A stretch of 58,714 bases of DNA from Hyphomicrobiales bacterium (GTDB lineage: Bacteria > Pseudomonadota > Alphaproteobacteria > Rhizobiales > Rhizobiaceae), in contig NVSG01000001.1 of assembly GCA_002401155.1 (NCBI GenBank), positions 1,067,426 to 1,126,139 of the forward strand. Direction: 5' to 3'. Made by a program: the position numbers and the translations under genes. Of this stretch, positions 44,735 to 52,848 are shown one piece after another (position 1 is the first letter of the stretch; every line of letters begins with the position of its first letter). The notes below the pieces were generated by a model. That model was not told where the DNA came from and made no database searches. It saw only the letters and a program-made list of their open reading frames with translations.

Positions 44735-45511
44735 TCAAGAATTCAATTTAGTAGACAATGTCCCATCCATATAGGATTTGGCAAGACTATCACCAAGCAT
44801 AGGCCCAACAATCGATGCACTGTTGTTCATTGCCAGAGCCATATCGCGTTGTTCAAAGATCATCCGTCGTTCGGTGAAACTTGACTCAAATATCGGATAG
44901 CGATTCAGCAGTCTTTCCCGGCCTTCTCCCACATCCAGCTTCAACAAGCAGATGGGTTTCTTCAGCGAAGGGTAGGCCCGCGGTTCACACAAGGGAATTG
45001 AGTGAAATACCCGACGATAAAACGCCACATGTTCCCGGCGCACCGCTGCCAGACAATAGCTGGCGTCAAAATACTCATACGCCATACATGCCGCACGCAT
45101 AGTAAGATACGGCAGTTCCGGATAACGTTCCATCGCTCCTGCCTCAGCTACAAACCGAGTAGGATCGATTAAAGTTTTTCCCTCTTCGATCATTGGACCG
45201 ATGACATCGGGAAACACATCCAATGACGGCCCCTTGGGAAATTTTGGCGAAATCACATGAAGACGAATTGAACTAATCAAACGACCATCAATATAGATGG
45301 CGAAAATCCAGCAATTCTCTAAATCATCATAGGCATCCCGGAAGATGCCTGCTTCATTCTCATCAATTGTATTCTCACGCATATAGGCTTCGTAGCGAAG
45401 CCGATACACAGCTAACCGTTCTGCAGGAGACTCAGCGACCTTGTAGTCTGTCTCTTGTCGATACTCTAACAGTTTGTGGGCGAAGCTCTGCCCACCCGCG
45501 TCTAAAAACAT
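44735..45511 (-). CDS. FeeM-like N-acyl amino acid synthase / acyl-homoserine-lactone-synthase-fold protein
   Basis: A 258-residue protein whose first 200 residues have the LuxI/FeeM fold in text: YKVAESPAERLAVYRLRYEAYMRENTIDEN, then IYIDGRLISSIRLHVISP, ALIDPTRFV-type motif KTLIDPTRFVAEAGAMERYP, and AACMAYEYFDASYCLAAVRREHVAFYRRVF. FeeM enzymes join acyl-carrier-protein-bound fatty acids to amino acids (for example tyrosine). The C-terminal 60 residues are of unknown type. AAGGGG lies at ideal spacing before the ATG. No LuxR partner is next to it, and its product is unknown. Confidence 0.82.
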   Translation of the reverse strand: MFLDAGGQSFAHKLLEYRQETDYKVAESPAERLAVYRLRYEAYMRENTIDENEAGIFRDAYDDLENCWIFAIYIDGRLISSIRLHVISPKFPKGPSLDVFPDVIGPMIEEGKTLIDPTRFVAEAGAMERYPELPYLTMRAACMAYEYFDASYCLAAVRREHVAFYRRVFHSIPLCEPRAYPSLKKPICLLKLDVGEGRERLLNRYPIFESSFTERRMIFEQRDMALAMNNSASIVGPMLGDSLAKSYMDGTLSTKLNS

Positions 45512-45697
45512 AAGTTGCCCCTTACGTCTGATTTTTGACCCATAGATGTAAAGTTAACAAAAATTAATCACCTGTAAAGGTGTTATTTATTTACACTTTG
45601 TTAAGGTTAACAATTTTTCAGAATTATGGCGCATGAAAAACGATTGTTTTTAGACAACCGTAGGCAACTGATTTCACAGGAAAATTAGAATTTGGAG

Positions 45698-45720
45698 CGG
45701 TTCCTGAAAAGTGGGAACCG
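45698..45720. repeat. Hairpin in a remnant of a rhizobial-type intergenic repeat
   Basis: CGGTTCC (45698-45704) and GGAACCG (45714-45720) are perfect complements around TGAAAAGTG. The block GGTTCCTGAAAAGTGGGAACC followed by GATTTTC, up to about 45800, resembles from memory the widespread GGTTCC-GAAAAGTG-GGAACCGGTTTTC intergenic repeats of Rhizobiales. The 292-bp gap (45512-45802) also contains AT-rich promoter DNA for the FeeM-like gene with TTAA motifs near 45554-45612; no other gene is seen. Confidence 0.5.
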
Positions 45721-45802
45721 ATTTTCAAATAAGGAGTACGCGAAAACAAAAGGTAGCGCACTTGAGCGGTCCAAAGAAAAACAAAAATGCTTTAGATCTG
45801 GA

Positions 45803-48151
45803 TCAGGCAACAGCCCGTTTGCTGTGTTCATTGGAGGTCTCGGACTTGTCATCCTCTCCAATATTCCACAATCGGTCGGAATTCAGCAATGTGGCAATAT
45901 CTTTGGTCGGCAATGGACGCGAGAACAAGAAGCCCTGCATTTCATCCACCCGCACATTGCTGCAAAGCAATGTAGATTGCTCTTCGGTCTCAATGCCCTC
46001 AACCACAATTTTCAAACCGAGATTGTTGGTGAGGTCCGTAATCCCTGACAAAAGGGTCAGTGAGCGTTCATCATCAACGATACCGCTGATGAAGGATCGA
46101 TCAATTTTCACCTTATCCAATGGCAGGGTATGGAGATAAGACAGGCTAGAGAAGCCGGTACCAAAATCATCGAGTGAAATTTTCACCCCGAGTTTTTTCA
46201 ACCGACCAAGCGTTTTACTGGTTGCCTCAATGTCATCCAGCATCGCAGATTCTGTAACTTCTGCATCTAGCCGAGAAGGATCAAGCCCACTATCATCAAG
46301 TGCTTTTTTCACTACCGCATGAACATCGGATTGCTGGAATTGCAGCGACGAGATATTAACCGCCACATGCACATCCTCGGGCCAGGTCATACAAGCCTTG
46401 GTTGCTTCCCTAAGCACAAATTCGCCCAATTGAGAGATAATGCCAATCTCTTCAGCAATTGGAATAAATACCGTCGGAGAAATCATCCCCTTCACCGGGT
46501 GCTCCCAGCGCAGCAGCGCTTCGCAGGTGGTAATTTTAGCCAGCTTCACATTGATCAGAGGCTGGAAATATAGAATGAGGCTTTCATTCTCAACCGCTTC
46601 GCGTAAATCCGTTTCAAGCTGACGGCGTTCTCTGATGCGCTCGCCCAAATTGTCTGTATAGAAAGAATGAGAACCACGACCTGTAGCTTTCGCCGCATAC
46701 AGCGCCACATCAGCAGCTTTCAACAATTGGTCAGCGTTCTGCCCGTTCTCCGGAGCAATGGAAATACCAATGGTTGCTCCCGAACGAATGTCATGAGTAT
46801 CAATGCTCAAAGGTTTTGATATCTCGCGTATCAATTTATCGGCGAACGCGCCACATTCTTCCCGATCAACCAGACCAGGAACCACCATCACAAATTCATC
46901 GCCACCAAACCGGCAAAGCAACCCATTGTCAGGCACCGCCAAATTCAACCTATTGGCAATAATTGTCAGCATTTCATCACCAATGGCATGACCAAGGGAA
47001 TCATTTACTTCTTTAAATTTATCCAGATCGATAAAGAACATGGAGGCCGGTTCCTGCACCCCCCTCACATCGGTCAGCTCTGACATTGCCTGCATAAAAG
47101 TGCGTCGGTTAGCAAGCTTGGTCAGCGGGTCAAAACTGGCAAGATTCTGAATTTCCTGCTCTGACGCCACTTGCTCAGAAATATCCCGTAAAAACAGCAC
47201 ACCGCCCTTTGGCATAGGATAAAAGTCAACCTCAATGGTTTCCCCGACATCGGAACGATATGAAAAACGTTTACTGGTACGCTCGGCCAAAGAAGCCCCA
47301 ATTTCATCAACAAAGCTGGTTTTCTGACCACTTTCAATGCACCAGATCTGCTTGGTATTTTCGAGCCTATTTAGATTCTTACCCACCAACCCTGCACCAG
47401 CCTGATCGATCATCTTTTCAAACTGAGGGTTGGAAACAAGAATATTTGCATCCCGATCAAACATCGCAATACCCTGTGCAATGTGATTGAGTGCCATATT
47501 GAAACGATCGGCGATTATTTTCTGCTCATGAGCTGAAATAACGGCCCCAAACAACATTTTACGCAGGCGCGATGATATCACCCATATGGAGATAAAAAAC
47601 GGAATGAGGAAAGCTGCAAGTATCGAATGATAAACGGAACCAAATGCCGTCAACGCAACCAAAATCGGTACACCGGATGCAATAATCTGCTGCCAGATAA
47701 CTTTGCCGCTGCCGAAATTACGCCCGATCGTTCCTATCAAATATGAGAGCAGCGATGAAATCGACAATAGATGGACGAAAGTGTCATCGGAAGCCGCAAA
47801 GCCATATAAAAACCAGCAACCGATTGCCGCAATATACAGGTTTCCCACTACCGCATAGCGGTTTTCCCAGGAATTAAGTTTTTTGCGGCTATAGGCTCTT
47901 TGAGGCAGGTTCAGGAACCGAAAGGTCACTGCCAGCCTGACAACGCCAAGGACAGCAAGCAGGGTGGAAAACCATAATTGATTGACATCGCCCGTCTTCC
48001 AAAACAAAACAATAGGCGCAATCGCAAGCGTCACCATACCGATCATCAATGAAATCCGGTCGTCAAATAGTGATTTCACGACAGACTCATAGATACTCAG
48101 CGGCAGCTGCTTATCCGTTACTGTTTCAACTTGATCAGATCGAAAATTCAT
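45803..48151 (-). CDS. Membrane GGDEF-EAL protein (cyclic-di-GMP synthase/phosphodiesterase) with PAS
   Basis: A protein of about 782 residues. Five to six membrane helices form the N-terminal third, then a PAS domain (LNHIAQGIAMFDRDANILVS), a GGDEF domain with intact GGDEF (about 416-420) and an EAL domain with intact CEALLRWEHP (EAL about 543-545) and later DDFGTGFSSLSYL. Both halves look active, so the net effect on cyclic-di-GMP is unclear. The start is uncertain: ATG 48151 has GGGGAA ahead, GTG 48193 and ATG 48184 are alternatives. A CtrA half-site (TTAACCAT on the minus strand, 48263-48270) lies upstream. Confidence 0.92.
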   Translation of the reverse strand: MNFRSDQVETVTDKQLPLSIYESVVKSLFDDRISLMIGMVTLAIAPIVLFWKTGDVNQLWFSTLLAVLGVVRLAVTFRFLNLPQRAYSRKKLNSWENRYAVVGNLYIAAIGCWFLYGFAASDDTFVHLLSISSLLSYLIGTIGRNFGSGKVIWQQIIASGVPILVALTAFGSVYHSILAAFLIPFFISIWVISSRLRKMLFGAVISAHEQKIIADRFNMALNHIAQGIAMFDRDANILVSNPQFEKMIDQAGAGLVGKNLNRLENTKQIWCIESGQKTSFVDEIGASLAERTSKRFSYRSDVGETIEVDFYPMPKGGVLFLRDISEQVASEQEIQNLASFDPLTKLANRRTFMQAMSELTDVRGVQEPASMFFIDLDKFKEVNDSLGHAIGDEMLTIIANRLNLAVPDNGLLCRFGGDEFVMVVPGLVDREECGAFADKLIREISKPLSIDTHDIRSGATIGISIAPENGQNADQLLKAADVALYAAKATGRGSHSFYTDNLGERIRERRQLETDLREAVENESLILYFQPLINVKLAKITTCEALLRWEHPVKGMISPTVFIPIAEEIGIISQLGEFVLREATKACMTWPEDVHVAVNISSLQFQQSDVHAVVKKALDDSGLDPSRLDAEVTESAMLDDIEATSKTLGRLKKLGVKISLDDFGTGFSSLSYLHTLPLDKVKIDRSFISGIVDDERSLTLLSGITDLTNNLGLKIVVEGIETEEQSTLLCSNVRVDEMQGFLFSRPLPTKDIATLLNSDRLWNIGEDDKSETSNEHSKRAVA

Positions 48152-48356
48152 CCTGTTCCCCAACTCCACGGGTAGTTTGACCATAGACGGCACAGGTATC
48201 TAAACCGTAAACAAATCATAAAAACCCTTTATATTCAGGCGTTTGAGATATTTCTCTTATTCATGGTTAATTTAGTTCTGAAAAAACTCACAAATTCAAA
48301 GCTTATCCAAAAAAAGTACCTTGACGACAAAACCCGGAATTGAGCATATTTACGCC

Positions 48357-48821
48357 ATGAAAATTGAAATTCGCCGCGCAAAACCTGATGAAACAGCCAT
48401 TCTCACCGATTTATCCATGCGTTCAAAGCGCTCCAACGGCTATGATGATGCCTTTATGGATGCTTGCCGCGAAGAATTGACCGTCACAGTTGAACGCATC
48501 GAAGGCGGTGAATATTGGGTAGCAGACGCCGGTGTTATATATGGTTGTGTTTGCCTTGGTCCGTATTTTTCAGATACAGATTCCGCGCAAATCAACGCCT
48601 TTTTCATTGACCCTGACTGGCAACGAAAAGGCATCGGGCGCCTATTATGGGCAAAAATTCTTGAACGCGCAGCCCAGCGAGGCATTATTCGCCTGACGCT
48701 TGATGCGGACCCCGCTGCTGTCGCGTTCTATCAGGCGATGGGTTTTGAAACCATCGGCGAAACCCCATCTGGTTCTATTCCGGGACGCGTAATACCGCAA
48801 ATGGCCATCCAGTTAATTTAG
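48357..48821 (+). CDS. GNAT family N-acetyltransferase
   Basis: A 154-residue acetyltransferase. The acetyl-CoA loop is DPDWQRKGIGRLLWAKI, preceded by the beta-strand QINAFFID and followed by the DADPAAVAFYQAMGFETIGE end that is typical of the fold. ATG 48357 is chosen because the family begins MKIEIRRAKPDE; a TTG at 48321 would add 12 residues. The substrate is unknown. The stop overlaps that of the convergent YcaQ-like gene by 4 bases. Confidence 0.9.
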   Translation: MKIEIRRAKPDETAILTDLSMRSKRSNGYDDAFMDACREELTVTVERIEGGEYWVADAGVIYGCVCLGPYFSDTDSAQINAFFIDPDWQRKGIGRLLWAKILERAAQRGIIRLTLDADPAAVAFYQAMGFETIGETPSGSIPGRVIPQMAIQLI

Positions 48822-49996
48822 GCTCGCTCCGCATTATCGGCCCAGACCACATCGCCTGCTCCCACAAGTCGCATGAGGCGTTTAAGTTCAGCATCAAGCC
48901 TTTCCCTGCGTTTTGCTGTCCATTTTACACCCGGTTCCGGCCAAAAACCGATAATATCAAGAATGCCCGCCTTGCGATTAGCCTTCACCTCGATGCGGCC
49001 AACAAAACGATCTCCTTCAAGCAAAGGATATACGTAATAGCCCCATATGCGCTTGGCTGCGGGAACAAAAATCTCAATCCTGTAATCAAACCCGAAAAGC
49101 CGCGTTAGTCGCGTGCGATCCCGAATGGCCGGGTCAAACGGATTGAGAAGTCTCATGCGGTTTATGGGGTCGGGCATATTCGCAATACGTTGCTCGATAT
49201 CAAAGGGAGCAAAGGCTTCAACCCAGCTGCCATCTTTCGCCTGAAACTCGATTGATACCATTTCATTATCGGCATCCTCGGCCCAAGCCTTCACCTCTCC
49301 CACCTCAGTTGCCTCCCAAAAACGGCGTATATCTCCCAAAGTGCCAAAGGCCAGACGATCCAGCGCCGCATTGCAAAGCCAATCGATCTGATGCTGATCG
49401 GAAAGATCACTGGTTCTCAATTCGTCAGGAATAACATCGCGCGACAGCCCGTAGAATTTCCTAAAATCCTTACGGTGCGAAGTGGAAAGTTCGCCCGCAT
49501 ACCACATATAATCGAGCGCAAGCTTATGGGGTGGGCGTGACCACATCTCCTTTTTTCCCGCCACCTTGGTATCAAATGCCTGAGTTGAAAGCGGCCCCTC
49601 TTTAGCAATACGGGTTTTTATCGCCTTGCGGCCTTCCTCATCCAGCATGGTCGAATAGTAATTTCTACGATCTATCCGCTCTTTCATCCGTCTGAATTGC
49701 CGCTTCCACATGGGATAAAATTCCATCGGCAAGACAGAAGCATCATGGGTATAATGCTCGAACACAAGGCGCTCCTTGCCAAGCAATTTATCCAGCATTG
49801 GTTCGCGATAGTTCTGATTGCGGGACCACAAAATATGGTGGTGCGCCCGCGATACATTGCGAATGGTATCAAGCTGGACAAAGCCTAAATCCCTGATAAT
49901 TGCCAACACATCAAGCGCACCCGTCGGCGCCGAACCCAGCCCCTGCGAATGCAGCCAGAGCCTGCGCCCATCGCGATTATTTATTTTAAAAACCAT
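48818..49996 (-). CDS. YcaQ/AlkX-type DNA glycosylase (winged-helix HTH_42 family)
   Basis: A 392-residue protein of the HTH_42 family. The family's catalytic-loop triplet is Q-hydrophobic-D in YcaQ/AlkX and Q-hydrophobic-Q in AlkZ; here it reads DLGFVQLDTIRNVSRAHHHI with Gln41-Leu-Asp43, so the AlkX type, which unhooks interstrand crosslinks. WSRNQNYREPMLDKLLGKER, VFEHYTHDASVLPMEFYP and the C-terminal GYYVYPLLEGDRFVGRIE are also family marks. ATG 49996 fits best; ATG 50017 adds seven hydrophobic residues. The gene is divergent from DUF2239. Confidence 0.85.
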   Translation of the reverse strand: MVFKINNRDGRRLWLHSQGLGSAPTGALDVLAIIRDLGFVQLDTIRNVSRAHHHILWSRNQNYREPMLDKLLGKERLVFEHYTHDASVLPMEFYPMWKRQFRRMKERIDRRNYYSTMLDEEGRKAIKTRIAKEGPLSTQAFDTKVAGKKEMWSRPPHKLALDYMWYAGELSTSHRKDFRKFYGLSRDVIPDELRTSDLSDQHQIDWLCNAALDRLAFGTLGDIRRFWEATEVGEVKAWAEDADNEMVSIEFQAKDGSWVEAFAPFDIEQRIANMPDPINRMRLLNPFDPAIRDRTRLTRLFGFDYRIEIFVPAAKRIWGYYVYPLLEGDRFVGRIEVKANRKAGILDIIGFWPEPGVKWTAKRRERLDAELKRLMRLVGAGDVVWADNAERA

Positions 49997-50092
49997 TACA
50001 CACACTAACCCCATCACCTGACAAAAACCGTCAGTAGAGTTGAATTATCACCATGTGATAAAACCAATTCAATTGGCAACAGCTACCACCTG

Positions 50093-50149
50093 AAATTTAT
50101 TATACCCGGGTAATATTGACACCCAATTATACCCGGGTATAATAAATTT
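50093..50149. promoter_or_regulatory. Promoter inside an 18-bp inverted repeat (operator) for the DUF2239 gene
   Basis: AAATTTATTATACCCGGG (50093-50110) and CCCGGGTATAATAAATTT (50132-50149) are perfect inverted copies around a 21-bp centre. Each carries a CCCGGG palindrome; the right one is a perfect 18-bp palindrome, ATTATACCCGGGTATAAT (50126-50143), and the left one is imperfect, with centres 27 bp apart. TTGACA (50116-50121) and TATAAT (50138-50143) are a full consensus pair with a 16-bp spacer. Transcription should begin near 50150, at the ATG (50152). Confidence 0.85.
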
Positions 50150-50151
50150 AA

Positions 50152-50763
50152 ATGAAAAAAACCAAACAAAAACAACGAAGCCTAACCGCCTTCCAAAATG
50201 AGCACATGTTAACGAGCGGTCAGACATGGGAAGTTGCCATTGCGCTTAAGGCAGCAATGAAAGTGGATAGACAAAGCGAATTCCTATGTTTTGACGATCT
50301 CAGTGGCTCTTTCATAGAACTCGATCTTAGCGGCAGCTATGAAGATATAATTGAGCGCTATAAACCAGCCGAACCAAAGCACCAGAAGAACAAACATTCC
50401 AAAGCAGGCCGCCCCAATCTCGGCGTCAAATCAAAAGAAGTGACCCTTTTACCGCAGCACTGGGAATGGCTAAGCCAACAAGAAAGCAGCGCCTCGGCGA
50501 CCTTGCGCAAACTGGTTGATGCAGCCCTGAAATTGAATAGCCACGAAGAGCGGGTACGTCAGGCAAAGGCCACAACAGATCGCTTTATGATTGCCATGCT
50601 GGGAGATGAGGTAGACTACGAAAACGCTGCACGCGCATTATATCGCGGCGACAAGATCCAATTTCGCGACCTCACACGCCGATGGCCAGCAGATTTAAGG
50701 CATCAGGTAATGCGCCTCTCGGAACCGGCTTTCCAAATCCCGACAACAAAGAGCAAGACATGA
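50152..50763 (+). CDS. DUF2239 family protein with a ribbon-helix-helix-like segment
   Basis: A 203-residue soluble protein. The N-terminal half is a DUF2239 fold (LTAFQNEHMLTSGQTWEVAI, then FDDLSGSFIELDLSG). Residues 87-93 (GRPNLGV) link to about 94-128, where SKEVTLLPQHWEWLSQQES and then ATLRKLVDAALKL read like the strand and two helices of a ribbon-helix-helix DNA-binding domain. No ribosome site lies before the ATG, and the predicted transcript starts at it, so translation is probably leaderless. A strong inverted repeat covers the promoter, which suggests that the protein represses itself. Function of the family is unknown. Confidence 0.85.
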   Translation: MKKTKQKQRSLTAFQNEHMLTSGQTWEVAIALKAAMKVDRQSEFLCFDDLSGSFIELDLSGSYEDIIERYKPAEPKHQKNKHSKAGRPNLGVKSKEVTLLPQHWEWLSQQESSASATLRKLVDAALKLNSHEERVRQAKATTDRFMIAMLGDEVDYENAARALYRGDKIQFRDLTRRWPADLRHQVMRLSEPAFQIPTTKSKT

Positions 50764-50772
50764 CAGCTCCTT

Positions 50773-51240
50773 CTATCTGCGGTCTATTTTGCCCGAATAA
50801 CAACCTCGCAAAGCATTATGAGCATGGATACAGGAAATTTGATCGTTCTTGAAAAACCTTTCAATTGTCGCCTCTATATCTTTGCCTTTAGCAAGGCCCG
50901 CATCCACCATCATCCCCTCCACATCAAATGCCCGCAGGGATAGTAGGCGCGTAAACATAACCGGAGGAACTTTATTGATGCCCTCATAGGTTTCCTTTGC
51001 ACCTTCAAGAATAAAGATCGCATGCGAAGCGCGATATGGCGTATTTTTCGGCTGCGAGACATAATTAAGTAAAAGAAGCCTTTCACCCGGTTCTGCTTCC
51101 CGCATCTCGATACGGTCGGGAAAACCCGGGCTAGCATCTGCCACATATCGCTTAACCCCCTGCTCAGCCAATGCCTTATCACTAAGACCATAAAGATGCA
51201 TATATGGTTCGGCGGAGAGTCCTTTAACAAAAAATCCCAT
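50773..51240 (-). CDS. DUF1203 family protein
   Basis: A 155-residue soluble protein with the DUF1203 pattern: MGFFVKGLSAEPYMHLYGLS, VADASPGFPDRIEMREAEPG (here without the usual zinc-like cysteines near the front), ERLLLLNYVSQPKNTPYRAS, HAIFILEGAKETYEG and the end CIHAHNALRGCYSGKIDR. ATG 51240 with TTGGAG ahead is preferred to the frame reaching 51300. No function is established. It is convergent with the DUF2239 gene, 9 bp away. Confidence 0.88.
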   Translation of the reverse strand: MGFFVKGLSAEPYMHLYGLSDKALAEQGVKRYVADASPGFPDRIEMREAEPGERLLLLNYVSQPKNTPYRASHAIFILEGAKETYEGINKVPPVMFTRLLSLRAFDVEGMMVDAGLAKGKDIEATIERFFKNDQISCIHAHNALRGCYSGKIDRR

Positions 51241-51390
51241 CAAATCACTCCAACAATTGAATTCTCGAAATTCCATTTTAAGGTCAATCCATTGCCGCAA
51301 CCATCAAATTTCGAATATAGAGTCCGATATTGCCATATTTCGCCATACTGTTTTGCTAGGTTTTATGTGCATTGGGTAGGAACCAAAAAA

Positions 51391-51996
51391 ATGATCAAAC
51401 GACTGCTACACGCAGGTTTCGCAAGCCTGATGCTTTTGGCCATCAGCGCCTGCGTTGCCAGCAAAGAACCTCTATCACTGGGCGAAGGCATCCAATTACT
51501 ACCAGCGCACGCCCTGCTCCAATATGGCGAGAACGATAAGGCTGAATTCTACAGACTTGTTTACAGCAAAGGCATATATCAGGTCTTTGAAAAGGGAAGC
51601 GCGAACAAGCCCGACCCCATGGCGCTCTATAAATTGCCCGGATTGCCCAAAGGGTACCACATTGGCTGGATGCCCTTGGGCATAGGCACGAGCTATGAAG
51701 ACAATTATTATAATATCGCATGGCTGGAAAAGTCGCCTGCAGGCCAACGCCAAATTGTAATATTCTCACCCTCCGATAAAAACAAAATAGCCATTGCAAG
51801 AGCAATGAATGTTAACCCAAAAGACGGGCCGCAGATTAAAAATACAAAAGAGATGATTGCCTACAGCCAGACATTATTCAAAATGAGTAACGAACTTCAA
51901 ACGAGCCGTTTCAACATTTATGATCTGTCCAACAAAGAGGATTATACCAAGGCCGAAGCATTGGCTGGCACAGCTTTCCTAACCCCCTCAAAATAA
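51391..51996 (+). CDS. Lipoprotein of unknown function
   Basis: A 201-residue protein with a charged start and hydrophobic helix (FASLMLLAISAC) ending in a lipobox with lipid-bearing Cys21. The mature part is mixed alpha/beta with few clear motifs: EGIQLLPAHALLQYGENDKA, GLPKGYHIGWMPLGIGTSYE and YNIAWLEKSPAGQRQIVIFS. I do not recognise a family. ATG 51391 is chosen because it gives a normal lipoprotein signal; the longer frame from 51196 has none. It is probably in the outer or inner membrane, facing the periplasm. Confidence 0.8.
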   Translation: MIKRLLHAGFASLMLLAISACVASKEPLSLGEGIQLLPAHALLQYGENDKAEFYRLVYSKGIYQVFEKGSANKPDPMALYKLPGLPKGYHIGWMPLGIGTSYEDNYYNIAWLEKSPAGQRQIVIFSPSDKNKIAIARAMNVNPKDGPQIKNTKEMIAYSQTLFKMSNELQTSRFNIYDLSNKEDYTKAEALAGTAFLTPSK

Positions 51997-52164
51997 GCGT
52001 TTTATAGCTATTTTTAGCTTTCCCGCGCAGCATTTTTGCGCCATTTTTATGCTGCTGCTTTACTACGATGGCAATTCCGCTTAACTTCCAAAAATCTGGC
52101 CTCATCCAGAGCGGCAGATTAAGGTTTTAAGTGTTTGGAAAGCACACTTGGGGATCACAAAACT

Positions 52165-52848
52165 ATGGAAACATTGTGCGATATACCGCTTTTTTCCGCG
52201 ATGGACGAAAGACTTGGCGAACAATACGGCAAATCATGCCTTTGGAAAGAATACGGCGAGAACGAACTGGTCATCGATGAAGATGATGAGACCAAAGATG
52301 TTCGCTGCGTCGTATCGGGCCGGGTCCGCATCATTAACCGCATCGCGGTCGGCAAAGAGGTTATCCTTGGCGAAATGAAGGACGGCGATTTCTTCGGCGA
52401 AATTTCCGCCATCGATGATGAAACACGCTCCGCTACAGTAACAACACTGATGCGCACAAAAATTTGCATTGTGCCTCAGAAAATATTCCATGAAATTCTG
52501 TGCGATTCCAAAGAAGTAAACTTTGCTGTTTTGAGGGTTCTCACCAAACGGGTGCGCCGGTTAAATTTTCGTCTGGCCGAACAATCTTTTCTGCAGGCTA
52601 AACACCGCCTTTATGCGGAGGTCGTGCGCCTGTCAAAACCCAGAATGGGCCATGAAGGCCAGCGTTCTATCAGCCCACCGCCCATTCAACGCGTATTGGC
52701 AGAGCGCATCGGCACACGGCGCGAGGTGGTTTCACGCGAACTCAATGCGCTGGAAAAGCAAGGCATCATCGAAAAAAACAAAGGCGCCTTGGTGCTGGTC
52801 GATGTGGCTGAGCTGCAACGCAGAATTTCCGAAGCCTGGGACGAATAA
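52165..52848 (+). CDS. Crp/Fnr family transcriptional regulator
   Basis: A 227-residue regulator. The N-terminal cyclic-nucleotide-type beta barrel (ENELVIDEDDETKDVRCVVSG, KDGDFFGEISAIDDETRSAT) is followed by the dimer helix and a Crp-type winged helix RVLAERIGTRREVVSRELNA. No Fnr iron-sulfur cysteine cluster is seen, and the phosphate-binding motif of CRP is changed (GEISAIDDETRSAT), so the ligand may not be cyclic AMP. ATG 52165 with GGGGA ahead is preferred to TTG 52135. The end overlaps the likely start of the TauE/SafE gene. Confidence 0.9.
   Translation: METLCDIPLFSAMDERLGEQYGKSCLWKEYGENELVIDEDDETKDVRCVVSGRVRIINRIAVGKEVILGEMKDGDFFGEISAIDDETRSATVTTLMRTKICIVPQKIFHEILCDSKEVNFAVLRVLTKRVRRLNFRLAEQSFLQAKHRLYAEVVRLSKPRMGHEGQRSISPPPIQRVLAERIGTRREVVSRELNALEKQGIIEKNKGALVLVDVAELQRRISEAWDE

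Noticed and set aside
45554..45612. CtrA sites ahead of the FeeM-like gene
   Set aside because: TTAA pairs occur but the spacing is 6 bases or 2 bases rather than 7, in a very AT-rich stretch, so a chance match is likely.
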